A stretch of DNA of 5,770 nt from contig JBCCRH010000391.1 of the NCBI GenBank assembly GCA_039208045.1, positions 1 to 5,770 on the forward strand, written 5' to 3'. Positions 1 through 4,838 of the stretch are shown here, piece by piece. Under the pieces are notes generated by a model. The model searched no databases and was not told the DNA's origin. It was given only the letters and a program-made list of their open reading frames with translations. The DNA is from JBCCRH01 sp039208045 (GTDB lineage Bacteria > Bacteroidota > Bacteroidia > Chitinophagales > Saprospiraceae). The position numbers were made by a program, and so were the translations under genes. The first letter of the stretch is position 1. Every line of letters begins with the position of its first letter.

Positions 1-1473
1 ATCGCTCACAATCGTCCCCATAGAGAGGCGATGTTGTAAGGCCACGCGCTTGCTATCTACCTTGTAGATACCATTTTCGACAATTACTTTTTTGTATTCG
101 TTGTAAGCACTCAAAGCCTCACCCCCAGTGGTGATAAAATCGAGCACCCAAGCCCATTCATCCGGTGTAATGCTCTGGTAGGCATAAGTGCCTTTGACTT
201 CCTCCAAAATGACTTTTGGCACAAAGCCATCTGATACAGCAAGAGTGACTAGATACTGTATCAATACATCGAAGGATCGAATATATGGAATCCGGCTTTC
301 CAAGCGCTGATCTTCAATAGCTTCGCGCAGTGCCGCCCCTTCCAGCAATTCTAAAGAGTGGGTAGGTACAAAATGAATGCGGCTCCGCGCCCCTGGCTGG
401 TGCCCACTCCGCCCCGCCCGCTGAATGAAGCGCGCCACTCCTTTTGGGCTACCAATCTGCACAATCGTTTCGACGGGTCGAAAGTCCACGCCCAAGTCTA
501 AGCTGGAGGTACACACTACTGCTTTCAGTGTTCCTTCGTGTAAAGCATTCTCCACCCAATCGCGCAGCTTTCGGTCAATGGAGCCGTGGTGCATAGCCAT
601 GACGCCCGCCAGGTCAGGGTCGGCATCCAGCAAGTGCTGGTACCAGATTTCGCATTGTGCGCGAGTATTGGTGAAAATCAAAGTACTGGAACTATCGCGG
701 ATAATAGGTAATACCTTTTGCAGCAGCTTAATCCCCAAATGCCCCGACCAAGGGAAGGTCTCAATCTCATCGGGCAATACCGTTTTGACCTCAATCTGTT
801 TTTGTATGCCAGCCTTAATCACCTTGTATTCCCCCTCAACTAAGCTATTACCCATCAGTACCGCAATAGCCTCCTCCATATTGCCAATAGTGGCAGAGAT
901 ACCCCATACCTTGAGTTTTGGTAAAAAACCTTTGAGGCGCGACAAGGCGAGCTCCATCTGTACGCCTCGCTTACTGCCAATAAGTTCGTGCCATTCATCT
1001 ACCACCACCGTCTTCAGTTTTTTGAAGTACTTTTCATAGCCTTTGGTGGCCAATAATAAATGCAAACTTTCAGGGGTAGTGATGAGGATTTCGGGTGGAT
1101 TGCGCTTTTGTTTGGTGCGCTCCGAAGTAGAGGTGTCGCCAGAGCGAATCGCGATTTTCCAGTCCAAGCCCAGTTCGTGCGCAGCCCGCTGGGCAGACTG
1201 TTGGATTTCTTTGGTCAACGCTCGAATAGGGGTGATCCAGATGGCTTGCAAGCCATTCTTCGTTTTTGATCGGTCGGTTGGATGATCTCGAATGAATTCT
1301 AATAAGATAGGAACAATCAAAGAGTACGTCTTGCCACTACCTGTGGGGGCATTGACTATACCATGATAGCCCTCTAAATAGGTCTTCCAAGCCGTTTCCT
1401 GAAAAGGAAAAGGCTGCCAAGATTGTCCAGCGAACCACTCGCGCCCAAGACCGATCAAATCATCTACTTGCAT
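1..1473 (-). CDS. Ligase-associated Lhr-like DEXH-box DNA helicase (C-terminus cut by window edge)
   Basis: ATP-dependent superfamily 2 helicase of the Lhr-core type, the ligase-associated DNA damage response DEXH helicase family. It is expected to translocate on DNA in the cytoplasm during repair. I translated 491 residues from ATG 1473 with no stop before the edge. Visible motifs in order: FPFQ near residue 25, Walker A APTGSGKT 42-49, TPIRAL 81-86, TTPES about 132-136, Walker B DEWH 159-162 followed by ELIGSKRG, SAT 193-195, LIFTNTR 265-271, HHGS 295-298, TSSLDLGVDF 322-331, QRAGRSGH 351-358. Both RecA lobes are intact, and residues about 380-491 fit the start of the winged-helix region. 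Relatives are usually about 800 residues, so roughly the last 300 are missing. The frame opens at a stop overlapping the kinase 3' end; ATG 1473 is the first ATG and has no Shine-Dalgarno. In related genomes the neighbours are an ATP-dependent DNA ligase, an MBL-fold exonuclease and a phosphoesterase; here they would lie beyond the left edge. Confidence 0.93.
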   Translation of the reverse strand, partial: MQVDDLIGLGREWFAGQSWQPFPFQETAWKTYLEGYHGIVNAPTGSGKTYSLIVPILLEFIRDHPTDRSKTKNGLQAIWITPIRALTKEIQQSAQRAAHELGLDWKIAIRSGDTSTSERTKQKRNPPEILITTPESLHLLLATKGYEKYFKKLKTVVVDEWHELIGSKRGVQMELALSRLKGFLPKLKVWGISATIGNMEEAIAVLMGNSLVEGEYKVIKAGIQKQIEVKTVLPDEIETFPWSGHLGIKLLQKVLPIIRDSSSTLIFTNTRAQCEIWYQHLLDADPDLAGVMAMHHGSIDRKLRDWVENALHEGTLKAVVCTSSLDLGVDFRPVETIVQIGSPKGVARFIQRAGRSGHQPGARSRIHFVPTHSLELLEGAALREAIEDQRLESRIPYIRSFDVLIQYLVTLAVSDGFVPKVILEEVKGTYAYQSITPDEWAWVLDFITTGGEALSAYNEYKKVIVENGIYKVDSKRVALQHRLSMGTIVSD

Positions 1474-1523
1474 GCGGGAGTAACAACACAAGTGAGCTTT
1501 GGTTGTCAGGAAGTAGCTACCAA

Positions 1524-2693
1524 TTATTCTGCACTTTTAGGTAGGGCAATAGCAAAGGTAGTCCCCTTATCGACCTCCGAATCTTTCACCCAAATTTTAC
1601 CAGAATGATAGTCTTCAATAATCCGTTTGGCTAAGGATAGGCCAAGGCCCCAGCCCCGTTTTTTGGTAGTAAATCCCGGCTGAAACACCCGTTTAAACTT
1701 ATTATTTGGAATGCCCTTGCCGGTATCCTTGATGTCAATATAGACGTAGTCCCTATCATCGTATACATCCGCACTGATCTGCCCCTTACCACCCATCGCA
1801 TCAAGCGCATTGCGCAACAAATTCTCAATCACCCAATTGAAAAGATGCGCATTGATAAAAATTGTTTTTGGCGAAAGCCCAGGATCAGGAAACTGGAAGT
1901 TCACCCTGCGAGAAGCACGGCGCTGCATGTAGGCTCTGCACTCTTCTAGCTTTTCATACACATTAGCAGGATCGAGCTTTGGCTCCGAGCCAATCTTTGA
2001 AAATCGATCGGCTACGAGCTCCAAGCGATTCACATCGTTGCGCAACTCTCCGACTACCTCAATCACTTCGTCATCTTTTTCCCTAATCAGCTTCAAATGC
2101 TCAATCCAGGCCAAGATAGCAGAAATGGGCGTGCCCAGCTGGTGAGCTGTTTCCTTGGCCATTCCGACCCACACTCGGTTCTGCTCCGCAATCCGAGCCG
2201 TATTGAAGCCCAGGTATCCAAACAAAATAAACGCCCCGATTAGCAATAATTGCACAAAAGGAAAGTAGCGCAGCTGCTGCAAAATATTCGACTCCTTATA
2301 ATAAATTTCATAAGCAAACCCCTTAATCGGCTCAAAGCCATCCTCGCGCATTTCAACCACTTGCTCCTTCAGGTACTCATCATCTTCATTTCGATTAATT
2401 CCAAAATTAACAGCAGCAGTAATCTTATCCCGATCATCTACCAAGATTACAGGAATACTACTGTTTTCCGTCAAGATCATATTGTGAAGGGTAAAATCGC
2501 CCGTTTCCCAGTCTGGATCATCAATATCACTAATCTGCGCTTGCGCTAATTCCCATTGCTTGATCTTCTTCGCCTCTTCATCCGCCAACTGATTAGCTAA
2601 ATGGTTCGTATATACCACAGATATTAGTACGATAATCACACCCACGACAGCGAGGTATACCTTCCATTGCGATTTTTTACTGTAAATATCCAT
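1524..2693 (-). CDS. Two-TM sensor histidine kinase, orphan within this window
   Basis: Membrane sensor kinase, 389 residues, complete. TM1 lies at about residues 11-28, an extracytoplasmic sensor segment at about 29-144, and TM2 at about 145-164. The dimerisation/phosphoacceptor H-box follows, with MAKETAHQLGTP ending at residue 189 and predicted phosphohistidine H184. The HATPase_c domain has an N-box at 286-300 (N291, N295), G1 DTGKGIP 323-329, F-box FQPGFTTKK 337-345 and G2 GWGLGLS 347-353. All catalytic boxes are present, so it should be active. The residue after the histidine is Q, where classic HisKA proteins have E or D; the AHQLGTP form is common in Bacteroidota kinases. There is no PAS, HAMP or receiver domain and I do not recognise the sensor segment. 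No response regulator is adjacent, so the partner is unknown. The stop is 50 bp before the helicase start on the same strand, which allows co-transcription. The start at ATG 2693 is supported by an AAAGGA ribosome binding site 7 nt upstream. Confidence 0.94.
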   Translation of the reverse strand: MDIYSKKSQWKVYLAVVGVIIVLISVVYTNHLANQLADEEAKKIKQWELAQAQISDIDDPDWETGDFTLHNMILTENSSIPVILVDDRDKITAAVNFGINRNEDDEYLKEQVVEMREDGFEPIKGFAYEIYYKESNILQQLRYFPFVQLLLIGAFILFGYLGFNTARIAEQNRVWVGMAKETAHQLGTPISAILAWIEHLKLIREKDDEVIEVVGELRNDVNRLELVADRFSKIGSEPKLDPANVYEKLEECRAYMQRRASRRVNFQFPDPGLSPKTIFINAHLFNWVIENLLRNALDAMGGKGQISADVYDDRDYVYIDIKDTGKGIPNNKFKRVFQPGFTTKKRGWGLGLSLAKRIIEDYHSGKIWVKDSEVDKGTTFAIALPKSAE

Positions 2694-2700
2694 CTGCTAT

Positions 2701-2706
2701 TCCTTT
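2701..2706 (-). promoter_or_regulatory. Ribosome binding site of the histidine kinase gene
   Basis: On the minus strand AAAGGA ends 7 nt before ATG 2693, a good Shine-Dalgarno match and spacing. The other starts in this window lack one, so this site stands out and supports the chosen kinase start. Confidence 0.5.
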
Positions 2707-2734
2707 GTGATCAGCCATTCGAGTAGTTCTCATT

Positions 2735-2765
2735 CGAAATTACAATTATAACCCGTTATTCTCAA
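2735..2765 (-). promoter_or_regulatory. Possible Bacteroidota-type promoter of the histidine kinase
   Basis: On the minus strand TTG at 2765-2763 is followed after 20 nt by TAATTTCG at 2742-2735. The latter differs by one base from the Bacteroidota -7 consensus TAnnTTTG, and TTG is a partial match to the -33 TTTG element. Transcription would start near 2729 and leave a leader of roughly 35 nt carrying the AAAGGA site. This rests on pattern matching only; the surrounding AT-rich sequence could give such a match by chance. Confidence 0.35.
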
Positions 2766-2779
2766 CCAAATTGTTTGGT
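2765..2779. promoter_or_regulatory. Perfect inverted repeat at the upstream edge of the putative kinase promoter
   Basis: ACCAAA (2765-2770), 3-bp spacer TTG, then TTTGGT (2774-2779). The 6-bp arms are perfect and the repeat abuts the putative -33 element, where an activator or repressor dimer could bind. No regulator is identified, so the operator role is inferred from position only. Confidence 0.3.
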
Positions 2780-2805
2780 GCCAGAAAATTATCTTCCCAA
2801 GGCCA

Positions 2806-2828
2806 TAGCTAATTATCGATATTAGCTA
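2806..2828. repeat. AT-rich 8-bp inverted repeat upstream of the kinase
   Basis: TAGCTAAT (2806-2813), 7-bp spacer, ATTAGCTA (2821-2828), both arms perfect. The arms are too AT-rich for a strong terminator stem. It lies about 115 bp upstream of the kinase ATG, so it could be a distal operator. Function is unknown. Confidence 0.4.
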
Positions 2829-2887
2829 AAATAATATGTATGTATCTCACTATTTAATTCAACGCTCGCCTAGGAAAGAGCCAATTT

Positions 2888-2921
2888 GGGTGACGGGTGA
2901 CGGGTGACGGGTGACGGGTGA
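2888..2921. repeat. Heptamer tandem array A, four copies of TGACGGG
   Basis: Four identical head-to-tail copies of TGACGGG occupy 2891-2918, with partial copies on each side (GGG before, TGA after). Exact identity suggests recent expansion or a slippage-prone tract. The unit rotated to CGGTGAC matches the minus-strand unit of array B (CGGTGGG) at 5 of 7 positions, so the two arrays look like relatives in opposite orientation. Confidence 0.92.
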
Positions 2922-2959
2922 AAAGAACTTGATTTGGCATTTAATGAGGCTATACGCCC

Positions 2960-2988
2960 GAGTCGGCACTCCCCGGAGCAGCCGACTC
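2960..2988. other. GC-rich hairpin between the heptamer arrays, possible terminator
   Basis: GAGTCGGC (2960-2967) pairs perfectly with GCCGACTC (2981-2988) across a 13-base loop. The loop can itself form CTC/GAG (2969-2971 with 2976-2978). It lies about 125 bp past the methyltransferase stop on the minus strand, where a terminator is expected, but no T tract follows on that strand and only TTT follows on the plus strand. It may equally be part of a repeat element bounded by the arrays. The structure is seen directly; the role is open. Confidence 0.55.
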
Positions 2989-3032
2989 TTTGCCACTTCT
3001 CCCAAACGCGCTCTCTCAAAAAAAAACACCCC

Positions 3033-3130
3033 TCACCGACCACTGACTACCGCCCACCGCCCACCGCCCACTGCCTACTGCCCACCGCCCACCGACTACT
3101 GCCCACCGCCCACTAACTACTTCCTACTTG
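3033..3130. repeat. Degenerate heptamer tandem array B, about 14 units, entering a coding end
   Basis: A strict 7-bp period can be followed in plus-strand units of form CYACYGM: CCACTGA 3040-3046, CTACCGC 3047-3053, CCACCGC 3054-3060 and 3061-3067, CCACTGC 3068-3074, CTACTGC 3075-3081, and so on to CTACTTG 3124-3130, with a likely first unit at 3033-3039. Variation is mostly C/T at positions 2 and 5. On the minus strand the unit reads like GGGCGGT or GGGCAGT, resembling the heptamer repeats known from filamentous cyanobacteria. The last units overlap the 3' end of the methyltransferase gene; its stop lies inside unit 3110-3116. Confidence 0.92.
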
Positions 3131-3898
3131 CTCTCCCCCCTCCCTCACCCGCCCATACACATCCCCATAAAGCCCCCCCCGCTCTATTTGTTGTAGCTCC
3201 ACAACTATAGCTTTTGTTGCTAACCATTCCCTTTCATTAAGCTGCTGGCTTTCGCCAAAAGACCAGTTCCATTCGTAATCGCCTAGTTGGTCTAAGTAGT
3301 GAATGCAATCGACTGCGCGACTAATGGTAGCTGGGTAGTACTCGAAAGAGAGGCAGGGGAGTGCTTGGGAGAGCCCCTGTAGGGCTTCCCATTCGTAGTT
3401 TTCGATGTCGAATTTGGTGAAATCGGGTAGGCCATAGGTAGCAATCAAGGCGTCGAGGGTGGTAATGGGCACTTGGAGGGTTTGATCCCAGCGCACTTTG
3501 AAGGAAGTATCTTCATCGATGATTTGTTGCCAATCTTGATCGGCCAGGGTGGTGACAGTGGGGGTAAGGCTGCTGATATGTAGCGGCAGGGTTCCTGCTT
3601 TAGCCCCTACGGCTTGTTCCACTAGTGTAAAGCGTGCATTTTTACCAAACCAAAACCGGAGAAACTGTGTACAAGAAGGCTGTGGCTCCACCGCTATGAC
3701 TGTCGCGCCAAGCCTCAAAAAGGCATCGGAGCGATTACCCAGGTGAGCTCCAAGATCAAAACAAAGGTCCCCTGTTTTAACAAAACTTGCATAAAACTGC
3801 TTAAGTCGCCTTCTATTAAACGGCTTGCCGTAATAAATGGCTAAAGAGCGCAGCAATCCCAGGCGGGTACGTATATTGAGCAAAAAATGATTGGTCAT
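3113..3898 (-). CDS. FkbM family SAM-dependent methyltransferase
   Basis: Probable cytoplasmic class I methyltransferase of the FkbM type, 261 residues, near the usual family length. These enzymes methylate hydroxyl groups of glycans, polyketides or other small molecules; the substrate here cannot be told. The SAM-binding motif I region is at 43-55 (GDLCFDLGAHLGN), and the acidic residue after strand 2 is E71 in VEPQP. The FkbM signature KFDIENYEWEAL is at 162-172, with FDIENYEW in place of the commoner D-EG-E-W form. There is no signal peptide or TM segment. The body ends near GDVYGR (245-250), where relatives usually stop; the following residues come from G-rich DNA and from two heptamer units, with the TAG stop inside the array. 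A G8 tract (codons 240-242) lies just before this tail. ATG 3898 is the only usable upstream start: the frame upstream has no ATG, GTG or TTG before a TGA. It overlaps the divergent gene's start codon. Confidence 0.9.
   Translation of the reverse strand: MTNHFLLNIRTRLGLLRSLAIYYGKPFNRRRLKQFYASFVKTGDLCFDLGAHLGNRSDAFLRLGATVIAVEPQPSCTQFLRFWFGKNARFTLVEQAVGAKAGTLPLHISSLTPTVTTLADQDWQQIIDEDTSFKVRWDQTLQVPITTLDALIATYGLPDFTKFDIENYEWEALQGLSQALPCLSFEYYPATISRAVDCIHYLDQLGDYEWNWSFGESQQLNEREWLATKAIVVELQQIERGGLYGDVYGRVREGGEQVGSS
3173..3180. repeat. Mononucleotide G8 tract (C8 on plus strand) in the methyltransferase 3' end
   Basis: Eight consecutive G on the coding strand span codons R240-G241-G242. Runs of this length are prone to slipped-strand mispairing. 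Reading the other frames by eye, loss of one G gives TGA about ten codons on, while gain of one G reads about 20 codons to TAG. A slip would therefore replace only the last 20 or so residues, including the GDVYGR segment. Confidence 0.85.
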
Positions 3899-4757
3899 GG
3901 CTCGAAAAATACTACTTTTTTTATTCCTTCCCCTTTTTGCTACCGCTCAAGTAGAAACAGAAAATGAAATTCTAAGAACCGTACGTACCCTTTTTGAAGG
4001 GATGCGCTTGGGGGATTCTAGCATGGTGCGTTCCACTTTCCACCCCAGTGCGGGCTTGCAGACTACTTTTATGGACAAAGAAGGGCAGCCACAGTTTCGT
4101 CTTGGTGATGTGGATCGGTTTGTAACACAAATGGGTACTCCTCATGAAGGCGTATATAACGAGCAAATCTGGGATTATCAAATTCAGATCGACGGAACCT
4201 TGGCCGCCGTATGGACGGATTATACCTTCTTTGTGGATGATCGTTTTCTACACTGTGGTGTAAATGCCTTTCATCTGGTGCAAACCAATGACGGCTGGAA
4301 AATCACGAATATCATCGACACGCGTCGTAAAACCAACTGCCAGCTAGAGGCTACCGATCGCGTGCAGGAGTTGAATACCTTCGTAAATGATTGGCACCAA
4401 GCTGCCGCCACTGCGAACGCCGATGCCTTTTTTGGCGCGATGACGCCTGACGGCATTTACATTGGAACGGATGCGACGGAGCGCTGGCTACGCGATGAAC
4501 TACGCGACTGGGCCAAGGCTGCTTTTGAGCGGGAGGTGGCCTGGGACTTTAAGGCGGTAGAGCGGGAGGTTTACTTCTCTAGGGATGGTCGCTACGCTTG
4601 GTGGGAAGAAAGCTTGGATACTTGGATGGGCATTTGTAGAGGCTCCGGTGTTGTTGAAAAACAGGAGGGGCAGTGGAAAATCAAGCACTACCATCTATCT
4701 GTTACAGTTCCGAATGAAAAGATCAAAGAATTTAAGAAGTTGGTTGGCAAGGAATAG
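3897..4757 (+). CDS. Exported protein with two tandem NTF2/SnoaL-like domains
   Basis: Probable secreted or periplasmic protein, 286 residues from ATG 3897. The N-terminus is a clear signal peptide: MARK, hydrophobic core LLFLFLPLF, and likely signal peptidase I cleavage after ATA (residue 17), before Q18. Two NTF2-fold domains follow. Domain 1 (about 20-148) resembles DUF4440/lumazine-binding-like sequences, starting EILRTVRTLFEGMRLGD and ending with GWKITNI. Domain 2 (about 155-275) resembles SnoaL_3, with IGTDATERW 189-197, CRGSG 247-251 and HYHLSVTVPNEK 264-275. The family includes small-molecule-binding and isomerase-like members, but no catalytic function can be assigned. An in-frame TGA (3888-3890) directly precedes TTG 3891, so the start is ATG 3897 or TTG 3891 and cannot be further upstream; ATG is preferred because it begins the signal peptide. 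There is no Shine-Dalgarno. The start shares CATG with the divergent methyltransferase start, so its promoter lies inside that gene. Confidence 0.87.
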   Translation: MARKILLFLFLPLFATAQVETENEILRTVRTLFEGMRLGDSSMVRSTFHPSAGLQTTFMDKEGQPQFRLGDVDRFVTQMGTPHEGVYNEQIWDYQIQIDGTLAAVWTDYTFFVDDRFLHCGVNAFHLVQTNDGWKITNIIDTRRKTNCQLEATDRVQELNTFVNDWHQAAATANADAFFGAMTPDGIYIGTDATERWLRDELRDWAKAAFEREVAWDFKAVEREVYFSRDGRYAWWEESLDTWMGICRGSGVVEKQEGQWKIKHYHLSVTVPNEKIKEFKKLVGKE

Positions 4758-4838
4758 GGACTTCAATAAGATCAAAACTATATATTAAAATGATTTTGTT
4801 GAATATCGCTATATTGTCCTTACAACAAAAGTATTGCT

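Larger units (their letters stand above)
2694..3112. other. Gene-poor, repeat-rich intergenic region (419 bp)
   Basis: No convincing gene lies between the kinase start and the methyltransferase stop. Reading left to right, it holds the kinase ribosome binding site and a probable promoter, a direct repeat CATTCGA at 2716-2722 and 2731-2737, two inverted repeats (2765-2779, 2806-2828), a four-copy heptamer array, a GC-rich hairpin, an A9 run at 3018-3026 and most of a second heptamer array. The stretch 2829-2887 is AT-rich and I see nothing definite in it. Open frames here, such as the proline- and threonine-rich one on the plus strand, are products of the heptamers and are not called. Confidence 0.8.

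Noticed and set aside
425..1285. Plus-strand open frames of 204 and 80 codons opposite the helicase
   Set aside because: They are antisense to a well-conserved helicase whose motifs cover this whole stretch; they are shadows of its codon use.
2250..2549. Plus-strand 99-codon open frame opposite the kinase
   Set aside because: Antisense to the kinase TM2 and sensor region, with no independent signal of coding.
2888..3130. CRISPR array
   Set aside because: Units are 7 bp and directly contiguous with no spacers; these are simple tandem repeats.
2911..3210. Plus-strand 99-codon open frame encoding a proline/threonine-rich repetitive peptide
   Set aside because: Its repeats follow directly from the 7-bp array read in threes, it overlaps the methyltransferase 3' end antisense, and it has no ribosome binding site or recognisable domain.
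3891..3896. TTG 3891 as the start of the NTF2-like gene
   Set aside because: It is possible and in frame, but ATG 3897 two codons later starts a textbook signal peptide. TTG would add only M-V.
4585..4788. Plus-strand 67-codon open frame at the 3' end of the NTF2-like gene
   Set aside because: It overlaps the conserved CRGSG and HYHLSVTVPNEK segments in another frame and has no ribosome binding site.
4786..4838. Promoter or terminator between the NTF2-like gene and the ATPase
   Set aside because: TTTTG 4794-4798 and TATATTGT 4810-4817 are only 11 nt apart, and the AAAAT-ATTTT pair has almost no loop. Neither makes a credible promoter or terminator.
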